Source of the DNA: Microscillaceae bacterium
GTDB taxonomy: Bacteria; Bacteroidota; Bacteroidia; Cytophagales; Microscillaceae
DNA length: 64,000 bases
Direction: 5' to 3'
NCBI GenBank assembly: GCA_003483885.1
Contig: DMXI01000092.1
Span: forward strand, 1 to 64,000
Of the stretch, positions 28,460 through 37,811 are shown in pieces. A model generated the notes under the pieces. The model was not told the DNA's origin and made no database searches. It saw only the letters and a program-made list of their open reading frames with translations. Position 1 is the stretch's first letter. Each line of letters begins with the position of its first letter. A program made the translations under genes and the position numbers.

Positions 28460-28915
28460 ATGCCTACAGCACTAGACATCATCAGACGAAAACGTATCAC
28501 TGACTTTGTGTGGCGAGATGTGAGAAAAATTGATGGTACGGCATTGCATGTTTGGAAAAATAGAAGCAACCGCGTTTTGCCTAAGAAAAACCAAGTTCTC
28601 AACGGCAACGAAATACCTTTGATCAATTTTCCAGAATACTATGCTAATACAATCAGCAGCATTATAGCTTATCATTTTGTACGAAAAGAAAAAAAACGGC
28701 GAAAGCATTTGTTTGATGATCAAAACCAATACGCTGATTTTCAGCAACCTATGGAGGACAATTTAGATAGCTATCACTCGCCTTTGGACAATGAGTCGGA
28801 TCAGCCCCGACGCAGAAGAAGAAAGCGTATAGTAGTCAAGAAGAAATTACAAACAAATAATAATTATACAGAAAGCTATTATAAAACGAACACCATCAGG
28901 CATACATCCCCTTAA
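28460..28915 (+). CDS. Small basic protein of unknown function
   Basis: A 151-residue, strongly basic protein with no signal peptide or membrane segment. The first ~85 residues are mixed (RRKRITDFVWRDVRKIDGTA); the middle is acidic and the C-terminal part has a PRRRRRKRIVVKKK patch. The patch suggests nucleic-acid or membrane-phospholipid binding, but no family is recognised. It is a single gene with two hairpin terminators after it. Codon use looks like its neighbours. Confidence 0.55.
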   Translation: MPTALDIIRRKRITDFVWRDVRKIDGTALHVWKNRSNRVLPKKNQVLNGNEIPLINFPEYYANTISSIIAYHFVRKEKKRRKHLFDDQNQYADFQQPMEDNLDSYHSPLDNESDQPRRRRRKRIVVKKKLQTNNNYTESYYKTNTIRHTSP

Positions 28916-28918
28916 ATT

Positions 28919-28950
28919 GCGGTTATATAAATACCGCCTTATATTTTTTT
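28919..28950 (+). terminator. Intrinsic terminator
   Basis: Short stem GCGGT (28919-28923) with ACCGC (28933-28937) and a T run at 28944-28950. Confidence 0.55.
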
Positions 28951-28959
28951 AGAAAAACT

Positions 28960-29004
28960 ACACCAAGTAACAATCCTAAACAGATTGATACTCGGTGTTT
29001 TTTA
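28960..29004. terminator. Hairpin terminator between convergent genes
   Basis: Arms 28960-28969 and 28989-28998 pair at nine of ten positions (ACACCAAGTA with TACTCGGTGT), followed on the plus strand by six T. Confidence 0.65.
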
Positions 29005-29006
29005 TT

Positions 29007-30023
29007 TTACAGGTTATTCAACATAGACAATAGTTTGGGGTGAGGGTACATATCGGTTTTGCCATATAAATAAGCGCCATGGGCATAAATTCCCGGGTTA
29101 CCCTGTGCAGCCTCAGGCATCAACTCAAAAATACCTCCTTGTCCGGTTTTAAAAGTAGATTTATTTACTGGAATATCATATTCTTTGATAAGCGCCTTTA
29201 GGAGTTTTTCCAAGGCAATAAACTGAGCATCAGTGTAGTTTTCGTAATACACATGCCCACGATAAGCTTCCGAAAGTGTGAAAACGTTGTTGACCACTCC
29301 TCCATATGCATTACGGAAGATGGTGCCTTGTTTGGTAAGGTAACCATAGTTACAAACCTCAATACCAATGGCACGTGAATCCAAGTCAGGGCGTCCCAGT
29401 CCAATATGCCAGGCCCAATAACCCTTGGGAAAGGCGCGAACTACGGTGCCATTTTGATCAATTATAAAATCAGTGGCAACTCTTTGAGGATTGCTGTCCC
29501 ACCAGTTTTTGGTAGCAATTGCTGAAGGGCCACCTGCTGTATGGTGTATCACAATTTGTTTTTTGGGATATACCGAGTTATAGTATTGTCCCAAACGGAG
29601 AAAGTTGCTCACGACCCCTTCGTAATCCGGTTTTACCAGAGCAGCTCTCATATTGGTACGAGCATCTAGCCCCTCAGCCAATTTAAAATCTTTCTCTGCC
29701 TTACGGCTTGCAGGGCCATACATACCATCTACGGCACCCAGGTAATATCCCTTGGCTTTGAGAAAGGTTTGCTTTTCTTTGATAGAAAGAGGAGTGGGAG
29801 GGGGATTTTTTTCGGCGAAAGCATCTTCCATCGCATCGTAGGTGAGTTCATTGACAATGCCTGTTACAAATTGTTTTTCCTGAAATGCTTTGACGGCAGC
29901 TTCGGTTTTGGGGCCAAAATCATCGTCAATTTTGCCTGTGTAAAACCCTAATGCTTTGAGGAATTCCTGAACTTTGCGGGTTTCACCGGTTCCGCTTACG
30001 CCTTTTTTGAGGGGTCGTTTCAT
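29007..30023 (-). CDS. N-acetylmuramoyl-L-alanine amidase with two peptidoglycan-binding domains
   Basis: A 338-residue protein with two PG-binding domains (about residues 14-68, FYTGKIDDDFGPKTEAAVKAF, and 82-126, YYLGAVDGMYGPASRKAEKDF). A type 2 amidase domain follows from about 155. It shows the zinc ligand motif VIHHTAGG (His160/161), DFIIDQNGTV, WHIGLGRPDLDSRAIGIEVCNYG and a C-terminal YPHPKL. It cleaves the bond between MurNAc and the stem peptide. Unusually no signal peptide is visible, so export, if any, needs another route, or it acts on recovered or incoming cell-wall fragments. Confidence 0.87.
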   Translation of the reverse strand: MKRPLKKGVSGTGETRKVQEFLKALGFYTGKIDDDFGPKTEAAVKAFQEKQFVTGIVNELTYDAMEDAFAEKNPPPTPLSIKEKQTFLKAKGYYLGAVDGMYGPASRKAEKDFKLAEGLDARTNMRAALVKPDYEGVVSNFLRLGQYYNSVYPKKQIVIHHTAGGPSAIATKNWWDSNPQRVATDFIIDQNGTVVRAFPKGYWAWHIGLGRPDLDSRAIGIEVCNYGYLTKQGTIFRNAYGGVVNNVFTLSEAYRGHVYYENYTDAQFIALEKLLKALIKEYDIPVNKSTFKTGQGGIFELMPEAAQGNPGIYAHGAYLYGKTDMYPHPKLLSMLNNL

Positions 30024-30192
30024 AATTGATTCGGTAAGATTGATTGATGAACTCCAAACATAAGTATTTTTTTGCGTAAAATCCTAAAATTATGTTTGGG
30101 GTTACTCACTTAGCTTGTAAACACCAAATCCTGAAAAAGATAGATTCTTATTCAGGATTCAGCGTTTATTATTCGATATTTATTATTCTATT

Positions 30193-31899
30193 TTAATACC
30201 CTGCTGCCATTCCGTCTTTACGCGATTCAGAGGCACCATAATATACTTTGTTTTTAGCATCGTACATAATGGCCTGATATCCACCATAAATCCCCCTGGC
30301 ATATCCTACCCTGTGACCTCTAGCCATTAAGCCTCGAATGGTTTGATAATTAAACCCGCTTTCCAGGCGAATCATCCCTCTACCCTGATTGGGTAATCCT
30401 GTAGGAGTAGATGATCCGGTGTGATCCATTCTGGGGGCATCTCCTGCTTCCTGTAGGTTCATACCAAAGTCAATCATATTCATAATGATTTGAGTATGCC
30501 CCTGAGGTTGAAAATCTCCCCCCATCACCCCAAAACTCATAAACGGTTGCCCATCTTTGGTCACAAATGCTGGAATAATCGTATGAAAAGGACGTTTTCC
30601 AGGAGCATAAGTATTGGCTTGCCCAGCAGTGAGCGAAAATAGTTCTCCACGATCTTGTAGCATAAATCCCAAACCAGGAGGTACCATACCCGACCCCATA
30701 CCACGATAATTACTCTGGATGAGCGAAATCATATTACCTTCCTTGTCAGCCACAGTCATATAAATGGTTTCTCCTTTGCTAATGGCACCTGCTTGATAGT
30801 TACCCTTAGCGCGTTTACGATTAATGAGTTTGCGGCGTTCATTGGCATAAGCCTTAGAAATTAACTTATCTACCGGAACTTGGCTAAACTGCATATCTGC
30901 ATAGTATTTGGCGCGGTCTTCAAACACCAATTTTTTCGCTTCGGTGACCAAGTGGATGTGTTCGGCACTGCCAAAAGGAATTTTGCTAAAATCGTAGCCC
31001 TCTAAAATATTGAGCATTTGTAAAGCAGCAATCCCTTGCCCGTTGGGTGGTAGCTCCCATACGTCATATCCTCGGTAGTTGGTAGATACGGGTTTTACCC
31101 ACTCAGATTGATGGTTAGCCAAATCTTCATAAGCCAAAAATCCTCCTTGAGACTTAATAAAATCAGCAATGGTTTTGGCTACTTTTCCTTTATAAAAGCC
31201 ATCGCGTCCTTTACTGGCTATAGTTTTATAAGTATTGGCTAAACCTGGGTTTTTAAATATCTGGCCTTTTTGCGGGGCTTTGCCATTGATGGTATAGGTT
31301 TCTTTGACATTGGGAAACCCTTTACGCATAAAAAAGGGAATAGATCGCCACATGTAATAAGCAATCAATTCAGTTACAGGAAATCCTTTTTCGGCATATT
31401 GTATAGCTGGATTGAGTATTTGCCCCATTTTTAACTTGCCAAATTTTTTATGCAAGCTAAACCAACCATCTACTGCACCAGGTACGCTTACAGGTAATGG
31501 CCCGTGCGAAGGAATTTTTTTCATTCCTTTTTGTTTAAAATAAGCCAATTTCAAGGCTTTGGGAGAGCGTCCGCTGGCATTTAATCCATATAATTGCTTG
31601 GTTTTGGCATCCCATACAATAGCAAATAAATCGCCTCCTATACCAGAGCCGGTTGGTTCCATGAGTCCGAGGGTAGCATTGGCTGCAATAGCTGCATCAA
31701 TGGCAGTTCCTCCTTTTTTGAGAATATCCAATGCAACCTGGGTTGCGAGTGGGTGGCTGGTAGCCGCAATACCGTTTTGGGCAATGACCTCCGAGCGGGT
31801 GGCAAAGTTATACCCCGTAATGCGATCTTGGGCTTGAGAAAGGTACGTGGTCAAAAAAAATATGAAGCATAAGCCCTTGGTAATGAGTTTCATAGGCAT
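30193..31899 (-). CDS. ggt: Gamma-glutamyltransferase
   Basis: A 568-residue exported N-terminal-nucleophile hydrolase. It has a signal peptide of about 23 residues, then the large-subunit region (GGTAIDAAIAANATLGLMEPTGSGIGGD, NHQSEWVKP, ELPPNGQG). The autoprocessing site is GETIYMTVAD: Thr378 becomes the N-terminal nucleophile of the small subunit. The small subunit shows SLIQSNYRGMGSGM and FGVMGGDFQPQGH. It hydrolyses glutathione and other gamma-glutamyl compounds. The usual TTH segment before the processing site reads TIY here, a conservative deviation. An alternative start two residues later (31893) is possible. Confidence 0.9.
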   Translation of the reverse strand: MPMKLITKGLCFIFFLTTYLSQAQDRITGYNFATRSEVIAQNGIAATSHPLATQVALDILKKGGTAIDAAIAANATLGLMEPTGSGIGGDLFAIVWDAKTKQLYGLNASGRSPKALKLAYFKQKGMKKIPSHGPLPVSVPGAVDGWFSLHKKFGKLKMGQILNPAIQYAEKGFPVTELIAYYMWRSIPFFMRKGFPNVKETYTINGKAPQKGQIFKNPGLANTYKTIASKGRDGFYKGKVAKTIADFIKSQGGFLAYEDLANHQSEWVKPVSTNYRGYDVWELPPNGQGIAALQMLNILEGYDFSKIPFGSAEHIHLVTEAKKLVFEDRAKYYADMQFSQVPVDKLISKAYANERRKLINRKRAKGNYQAGAISKGETIYMTVADKEGNMISLIQSNYRGMGSGMVPPGLGFMLQDRGELFSLTAGQANTYAPGKRPFHTIIPAFVTKDGQPFMSFGVMGGDFQPQGHTQIIMNMIDFGMNLQEAGDAPRMDHTGSSTPTGLPNQGRGMIRLESGFNYQTIRGLMARGHRVGYARGIYGGYQAIMYDAKNKVYYGASESRKDGMAAGY

Positions 31900-32137
31900 T
31901 AATTTAAAAAAATGTACAAATCATTGGGTTACTTTTTCGCACAGAATTTATTATGCACAAAGGTTTTCCCATAACTATTGTAATGGATTAACAAATTATT
32001 ACAATTATGGTTGTTTTGAGCGCCAAAAGAGTAAGATAATTTAACCTTAACTTGGCTATGATCCTCACAACATCTGATTACCTTTACCCGACTTATTTTG
32101 TTTAATCATTTTATCAAAATCAAAACTACACGGAATC

Positions 32138-32791
32138 ATGAGATTTTTGAATGGACTTCTAGTAATCGCAGTTGTTGCTTTTATGACTGCATGTGGTGGT
32201 GGTGCGAAAACTGGCAACACTGAGGGAACAGGAACAGATTCTGCTTCTACTACTGAAACTGCTAACACCGAAAACACTGAGAAAAAGAACGAAGAAACTA
32301 CTTCTTCTGAGACTAAAGCTCCTGCGGCAATCTTAACTGCTGGTAAGTGGATGATGGATGTAGATGCTATGGTAGCTAAAATGCCTGAGGAAGAAGCAAA
32401 AGGTATCACTGACGAAATGAAGGCAGCGATGACTAAAGGTCGTTTTATGTTTGAAGAAGGTGGTGTAATGAAAATGGTAAACCCTGCTGGTAAAGAAGAG
32501 GCTGGTAGCTGGAAACTAAGCGAAGACGGTAAAACTTTCACCATTACCGAAGGTGAAGGCGAAGACAAAAAAGAAACTGTAAACAAAGTAGTTGAGTTGA
32601 CCGCTGAAAAAGTTGTTTTTGAGTACGAAAAAGGTGGAAAAACTCAATACATGATCTTGAAGCCTGCTACTGCGGAGTCTACTGAAGGTACTACCGAAAC
32701 CAAAGAAGGCGAGAAAAAAGAAGGTGAAACCAAAGAGGGCGAAAAGAAAGAGGGTGAGAAGAAAGAAGAAACTACTGAAGAGAAGAAGTAA
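32138..32791 (+). CDS. Lipocalin-like lipoprotein with charged tail (paralogue 1)
   Basis: A 217-residue lipoprotein: MRFLNGLLVIAVVAFMTAC gives the lipobox Cys19, then a Gly/Ser/Thr linker. The central ~110 residues form a lipocalin-like or DUF-type strand pattern (WMMDVDAMVAKM, GRFMFEEGGVMKMV, GSWKLSEDGKTFTITEGEGEDK, VVELTAEKVVFEYE). The C-terminus is a KEGEKKEGETKEGEKKE tail that is low complexity and highly charged. Paralogous to the next gene and to the one at 51634-52068. Function unknown; outer membrane attachment is likely. Confidence 0.75.
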   Translation: MRFLNGLLVIAVVAFMTACGGGAKTGNTEGTGTDSASTTETANTENTEKKNEETTSSETKAPAAILTAGKWMMDVDAMVAKMPEEEAKGITDEMKAAMTKGRFMFEEGGVMKMVNPAGKEEAGSWKLSEDGKTFTITEGEGEDKKETVNKVVELTAEKVVFEYEKGGKTQYMILKPATAESTEGTTETKEGEKKEGETKEGEKKEGEKKEETTEEKK

Positions 32792-32821
32792 TCTCCATCT
32801 TTGATCACTGATCATCATAAG

Positions 32822-32854
32822 CCTCTCAGAGACAACTTTCTGAGAGGTTTTTTT
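32822..32854 (+). terminator. Intrinsic terminator
   Basis: Stem CCTCTCAGA (32822-32830) and TCTGAGAGG (32839-32847), followed by seven T. Strong. Confidence 0.88.
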
Positions 32855-32966
32855 ATGTCCAAATTTCTGCAATGCGTTGGTTTTTGTACATCAAGCTTTG
32901 AATCTGAGAAATGCGCTGTAACTTTACGCTTTACCGAAGAAGTAATCAAATCTAAAATCTTAAGCA

Positions 32967-33545
32967 ATGATAAAACTATTGAATGGATTATTCATCGCCA
33001 CATTTTGTGTATTTCTGATCGCTTGTGGGAGGAATTCTGAGAACAAAAACGAGCAAGACTCTACAGCCAACAATGCAACCAACGATACTACAACCAATAC
33101 AAAAGTAACTCCACCACCTCGGCCCAAAACTTCCCGGGATTTTTTATGTCAAAAATGGGGATATGATACCAAATCATTTGTAGATGCATTGGAAGCCAAT
33201 ATGCCTGCCAATAGCCAAGGAAGTAAAATGCCACCAGAACAAAGAAAAGTATTTGTGACGATGGCCGAAAAGGCATTTTATCACTTCAATACCGATGGAA
33301 CTTATACTGGAGTAGTACCCGCTGGAACCGCAGTAAAAGGTACCTGGTCGTTGAGTTCTGATCAAAAAATATTGACCATTCGTGCAGCCGAAGGAGGCAA
33401 TGCTGACATTCGAGTAATAGAATCGATTACGGCTGATAAATTGGTATGGAAAATTTCACGAGATGAGCAAAGCATGAGTTTTGCCATGGTACCATTTACC
33501 GATAAAACCACTCCTGAAAAACCAGAAGATACGGCGAAAAAGTAA
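32967..33545 (+). CDS. Lipocalin-like lipoprotein (paralogue 2)
   Basis: A 192-residue lipoprotein with lipobox Cys20 (FCVFLIAC). A Thr/Asn linker is followed by the same strand pattern as the gene before (AFYHFNTDGTYTGVVPAG, GTWSLSSDQKILTIRAAEGG, VIESITADKLVWKI). It lacks the long KE tail, ending in a short EKPEDTAKK. It is separated from paralogue 1 by a strong terminator, so it has its own promoter. Function unknown. Confidence 0.75.
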   Translation: MIKLLNGLFIATFCVFLIACGRNSENKNEQDSTANNATNDTTTNTKVTPPPRPKTSRDFLCQKWGYDTKSFVDALEANMPANSQGSKMPPEQRKVFVTMAEKAFYHFNTDGTYTGVVPAGTAVKGTWSLSSDQKILTIRAAEGGNADIRVIESITADKLVWKISRDEQSMSFAMVPFTDKTTPEKPEDTAKK

Positions 33546-33570
33546 ATCAAAACTTATTACCTTTATAATG

Positions 33571-33605
33571 AAACCTTTGAGAACTCTTCTTCTTGAAGGT
33601 TTTTT
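33571..33605 (+). terminator. Intrinsic terminator
   Basis: Arms AAACCTT (33571-33577) and AAGGTTT (33596-33602) with further imperfect pairing inside, followed by T residues. Confidence 0.7.
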
Positions 33606-33698
33606 GTATTCGAGTATTCAAGCCGAATAAGGCCAGATATTTTTATTATCCAGTGGTTTTTAGTAAGTTAATGAGCATCAATCAAACCCTATCTTGAA

Positions 33699-34928
33699 AT
33701 GTTTGCCCGCTTATGGAATGCCACTTCATTAGCCGAAAGGCTCCAGATTGCTACTCAGATAAGCACCCTGGGTCTCGATTTTGATACTACTTATCAAAAA
33801 CTGAAGAAAGGACGTACTTATTTGAACAGTGTTTCACGTGGTTTTGTAGAGTGGACATTGGAAAATGTGCATTCAGGCAAATCGCATACTTGCCTGGTAT
33901 TTATTCCCTATCATTACACCCCCAATAAAAAGTACTTGGTCAAAGTCTTTTGGCATGGATTGGTAAGCACCAAAAATCCTAGAGGGTATATTGATAAAAT
34001 CATTGATCAAGAGGCTGACACTTACCAAAAACGGGAATATATATCCATATATCCTGCTGGGTGGAATGAGTCTATGTGGTGGGGGGAGAGTCAACTGGAA
34101 AACCTTAACAATATTTTAGCCCAGCTCAAACAACATTATAACATTGACGAAAACCGGGTACATTTGGCTGGAATGTCAGATGGAGGCACAGGAGTATATT
34201 ATGTAGCGAATACCCAATCTACCCCTTGGGCAAGTTTTTTCCCTTATCTGGCCAATATTGCTGGACTCAATGCCTTGAGTAGCAGGCAATTGTATGCTTC
34301 TAATCTAACGAATCGCCCTTTTTTGATTGTAAATACTGAAAAAGATGAAGTCTTTCCTCCCCGTATTGTATTGCCGTTTGTAGAGCTTTTGCGAAAGGCT
34401 AAAGTGAGAATGGATTTCCAAATGATTAAAGGAGCTGCCCATGACATGGGTTGGTTTCCTAAAATGAAGAGCAAAGTGATTAAGTTTGTCAACAAACAGG
34501 TACGCAACCCTTTGCCTAATCAATTATACTGGGAAACCGAAACGACCCAAAAACATCAGCGTATTGATTGGTTGGTGATAGATGAATTGACCCCACAAGC
34601 CGAAGAGATACAACGACTTACGGATGTAAATACGATTCTAGGCATAGACCGACAACTATTTGAGCGCAAAAAAATATCAGGAAGAGTAATCGCCCAAAAA
34701 GTGGGAAACGAAGTAAATCTCACGACCCAAAACATTCAATCTATGAGATTACTTTGTTCCCCTGAACATTTCAATTTTGACAAACCTATCACCGTGTTTG
34801 CCAATCAACAGTTGGTGTTTGAGGGTAAAATGGATAAAAACCTTGAAACACTCTTGCAATGGCACGCTAAAGACCTTGATCGAACCATGTTATATGGTGC
34901 TGAGTTACCCATTCAAATAAAAACTTAG
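33699..34928 (+). CDS. Alpha/beta hydrolase of the esterase/prolyl-oligopeptidase type
   Basis: A 409-residue protein without a signal peptide. An alpha/beta hydrolase core lies at about residues 65-265: YLVKVFWHGL (oxyanion region), nucleophile elbow AGMSDGGTG with Ser160, FLIVNTEKDEVFPP (acid region) and GAAHDMGWFP with catalytic His248. The elbow places it with PHB-depolymerase or esterase-like enzymes rather than lipases. A C-terminal ~140-residue extension is beta-rich and has no clear match. It ends three bases before the convergent barrel gene, with no terminator between. Substrate unknown. Confidence 0.78.
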   Translation: MFARLWNATSLAERLQIATQISTLGLDFDTTYQKLKKGRTYLNSVSRGFVEWTLENVHSGKSHTCLVFIPYHYTPNKKYLVKVFWHGLVSTKNPRGYIDKIIDQEADTYQKREYISIYPAGWNESMWWGESQLENLNNILAQLKQHYNIDENRVHLAGMSDGGTGVYYVANTQSTPWASFFPYLANIAGLNALSSRQLYASNLTNRPFLIVNTEKDEVFPPRIVLPFVELLRKAKVRMDFQMIKGAAHDMGWFPKMKSKVIKFVNKQVRNPLPNQLYWETETTQKHQRIDWLVIDELTPQAEEIQRLTDVNTILGIDRQLFERKKISGRVIAQKVGNEVNLTTQNIQSMRLLCSPEHFNFDKPITVFANQQLVFEGKMDKNLETLLQWHAKDLDRTMLYGAELPIQIKT

Positions 34929-34931
34929 TGC

Positions 34932-36440
34932 TTACCAGGCAATACCAAAGTTAAAGGAAATGTCTGCTCCGGTAGTGTTTTCTTTGCTTACCAAATAAGT
35001 GAGCGCATTGGAACCTATACCTAAACGAATAGGACCGGCTCGTAACGAAAAATACCCCGTCATGGCAAAGGCGTTATGCCCTCCAAAACTGGTGGCCAAT
35101 CCAAAGTTGGCAATGGTGAATAAATTGAGGTTATACCCCAATTGAAAGCTAGGACGTAAAGTAGCCGTGCCTAACTCGGTAATCCCTTGAGTGTAAGTAG
35201 CAAAAAACTGGTGTAAGTTAAACGTACGTCCTTTCCAATCCTTGGCTGGAACTCTATAAGCAAATTGTAAAGCGACCCGCATAGGCAAGGGTACGTTAAA
35301 GGCTTCTTGAGACGGATTGGGGGTAAAACGAGTAGTTAACGAATCTACAAAAGACTGAGTACTATCAGTCAGGTTATTGTTGCCCAAACCAAGCGTAAAA
35401 GGAATCCCTTCAAAAGTAAAGTTATCTTTGACCGAATAATTGAGTACCTGATTGCTATACCTTACCAACCCAATGTCTAACAAGCTGGCCGAAAGCGAGA
35501 TTCTCTCCTCCAGGGTAACGGTAGCTCCTGCATCAATCCCTAAACCTCGGCCTCTTACTGTAAGAGGACTTGCTGGGTTGCTGGCATCTAATACTGGCTC
35601 GTTGTTGGCGTTTAAACGGTCATAAGGCACCGCCACATTCAAGCGATAATCTACATCAAAACCAATACTGCTTCCATCGGCAGCTGTAGTAATGTTGCCC
35701 GAAAACCGGGAAGTACGAAGGGCAAACATTCCCTGGATAACCTTGACGCGCCCCCCTACACGTAGTTTAACAGGTTTAGGTCCTAATTTTTTTTTGTTGA
35801 AACCAATTTTTTGTTTACCAATAGGAATGGGTGCGGCAAATCCAATGGCAAACTCTCTTTGCCAAAAAGCATTTCCACCAAAATTTCCCAAATCCACTGT
35901 TTGCCCAGCAAATTGTTTGTTTCCTTTCCAGGCAAACTGGGCTATATTTTTAGATAAGAACAAGTTACCTTCTACCCGTTCATTTACATCAAAAGATACT
36001 GTAAATCGTTCCTGATAAACATCCTCAGGTTGACAAAGTTCCGTCGGGTTTCGCATGCTGTAGCGGTGCTTTTGTTTTACAAATTTGATGGCCACCCCTA
36101 CAGGTTGGACGTAAAAACCAAAACCTACTCGATTCACCCGATTCAATTCTCCCAATTTGTCCTCTATGCGTTGGTTTGCCTGTTCCGAAGTAAGATTGCT
36201 GGTAAATAACTCTTCGAGTTCAGCGGCATTTGTGAGATTATTACCAAACCAGGCATAGGCATTACCTAAGTTAATCGTTACCCGCTCATAACCCTCTCCC
36301 AGTTTACTGGGTAAATAACGAGCACCTTGCAAGCTAAAGTGGCTACCATAGGTAGCAGCAGGGTTATTTTGTGCGTTTATTTGAATGCCATATAGGCATA
36401 GATATATGAAAATGAATAATTGAATTCTTAACATAATCAA
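34932..36440 (-). CDS. Outer membrane beta-barrel protein, DUF5723-like
   Basis: A 502-residue exported protein with a signal peptide (MLRIQLFIFIYLCLYGIQINAQ; alternative start two residues in). The rest is a large barrel: repeated amphipathic strands, RISLSASLLDIGLVRYSNQ, RVALQFAYRVPAKDW, and a C-terminal half with GLATSFGGHNAFAMTGYFSLRAGP and the final ISFNFGIAW. This layout matches the DUF5723 family of Bacteroidota. It is encoded downstream of a lipoprotein gene on the same strand with a 43-base gap, so the two are probably one operon and may form an outer-membrane complex. Confidence 0.82.
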   Translation of the reverse strand: MIMLRIQLFIFIYLCLYGIQINAQNNPAATYGSHFSLQGARYLPSKLGEGYERVTINLGNAYAWFGNNLTNAAELEELFTSNLTSEQANQRIEDKLGELNRVNRVGFGFYVQPVGVAIKFVKQKHRYSMRNPTELCQPEDVYQERFTVSFDVNERVEGNLFLSKNIAQFAWKGNKQFAGQTVDLGNFGGNAFWQREFAIGFAAPIPIGKQKIGFNKKKLGPKPVKLRVGGRVKVIQGMFALRTSRFSGNITTAADGSSIGFDVDYRLNVAVPYDRLNANNEPVLDASNPASPLTVRGRGLGIDAGATVTLEERISLSASLLDIGLVRYSNQVLNYSVKDNFTFEGIPFTLGLGNNNLTDSTQSFVDSLTTRFTPNPSQEAFNVPLPMRVALQFAYRVPAKDWKGRTFNLHQFFATYTQGITELGTATLRPSFQLGYNLNLFTIANFGLATSFGGHNAFAMTGYFSLRAGPIRLGIGSNALTYLVSKENTTGADISFNFGIAW

Positions 36441-36483
36441 AAGTTATTGTATCAATATTGCCAAAAGAGATCAACGATGCAGG

Positions 36484-37521
36484 TTAGTTTTTAAGTTTTA
36501 CTTTCACATCAGCAATGATCTGAAAATCATACTGAGTAGAGCCTTCAATGCGCACACTATTGGTAAATCCGTTGGTGTTAAATCCAGTATTAAAGCGAAT
36601 AAATTTGGTGTTACGCAGACTGTTGAGCAAAGAAGAAGAGCTAACCGTAACCGTAGCGGTATCTCCTGCACTGATGGGGGAGGGGATTTGAAACAAAGAA
36701 TCTATGATCGTGGTCTGGTCATCAGCCAAAAAATAAGCCTGCACTGTTAAGTTGACTGGAGTCTGGTTATTATGTTTCAAAATAAGATTACCTTCCAAAT
36801 TTTCGGCTTCATTGCCTAAGCCTAGGTCAAAGTTATCGGTAGTCTCAAAGCTGGCCGAAACGTTGGGGGCAAACACAATGGCATTGACTGGTGATATTTG
36901 TAGATTAATATCCATGGTTAAATCGCTGAGATTATTAAAGTTCAGGTTAGTACCTCCTGGCGATTGCACATTTTCCAATGCAATTTCAAGGTTTGCACTT
37001 AAGATAAGGTTCAATGCTCTTTCCTGAAAAGTGTAAGTCTCGTTTGGTCCTACATCGCGGGTAGTTACGTGGGTAATTAACCCAGTAGTGGTACCTTGAT
37101 TGCGGAAAATGATACGCATTCCTGCGGACAAAGAAACCGGAAAAGGATTGGTAAAAGATACATTGGCTGTGACGGAATCTATTTCAACCGATTCGAAAAT
37201 AATATTATTAGTGTTATCGGTTACGGTATAGTTTCGCTGAATAGTATCAATAGGACCAAAAGCGGGCACCAAAGGCACAATGCCTGTATAAATATCCAAA
37301 CCTAAAGAACTAGCTGGGATTGCAATGGAAAAGTCGATGTTATCAATACTTGGTTGTTGTAATATTCCTAAGTCACCTTTGACTAGTGGGGCTAAAATCT
37401 CTGGTTCCCAATCTAGCGTAATTTCCTGGGCATTTTCAAGGTTGCAGGCGCTGATGACTCCTCCTAATAACACAACAATCACCCAAAGACGAATCATCGA
37501 GAACGAATTTTTGATTGACAT
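36484..37521 (-). CDS. Lipoprotein paired with the DUF5723 barrel
   Basis: A 345-residue protein whose signal ends in the lipobox GGVISAC (an ATG at residue 9 is an alternative start). The mature part is rich in beta strands with LDWEPEILAPLVKGDLGI near the start. It recalls repeated TULIP/LEA-like strands in the middle (SNLEIALENVQSPGGTNLNFNNLSDLTMDI), but I do not name a domain. The downstream barrel gene suggests a two-part outer-membrane assembly. No terminator between the genes. Confidence 0.72.
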   Translation of the reverse strand: MSIKNSFSMIRLWVIVVLLGGVISACNLENAQEITLDWEPEILAPLVKGDLGILQQPSIDNIDFSIAIPASSLGLDIYTGIVPLVPAFGPIDTIQRNYTVTDNTNNIIFESVEIDSVTANVSFTNPFPVSLSAGMRIIFRNQGTTTGLITHVTTRDVGPNETYTFQERALNLILSANLEIALENVQSPGGTNLNFNNLSDLTMDINLQISPVNAIVFAPNVSASFETTDNFDLGLGNEAENLEGNLILKHNNQTPVNLTVQAYFLADDQTTIIDSLFQIPSPISAGDTATVTVSSSSLLNSLRNTKFIRFNTGFNTNGFTNSVRIEGSTQYDFQIIADVKVKLKN

Positions 37522-37811
37522 AAAAATCTTGTTTAAAATAGATGGTGGTTTATGGTAATAAAACTGGTAAAATAATAAAGCCTAATGCTTCTCAAACACA
37601 ACGCATCGCGACCTTATGGTGCGACAGTTTCGAGATTAAATTTGTTTCTCAATTCAAGAAATTTTATATTTTTTTTCAATGAACAGAGTAATCAACGTAT
37701 GTGGCAAAATACGCTTATGATAAATGAAGTGATTAGGGTGGTGGTGTTTAACTTTGGTGCAAACGAAAAAAACTGTTCTATGTTTCTATAAGTCGTAAAA
37801 AACAATTTGTA

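Noticed and set aside
28460..28915. Small basic protein as a ribosomal or histone-like protein
   Set aside because: Length and sequence match neither; only a basic patch was seen.
32065..32586. 173-codon minus-strand frame opposite the first lipocalin-like lipoprotein
   Set aside because: Ser/Val-rich shadow of the coding strand; the plus-strand lipoprotein has a clear signal and lipobox.
37585..37791. 68-codon plus-strand frame before the flotillin operon
   Set aside because: No family likeness, unbalanced composition and no start context; it looks like chance sequence in the intergenic region.
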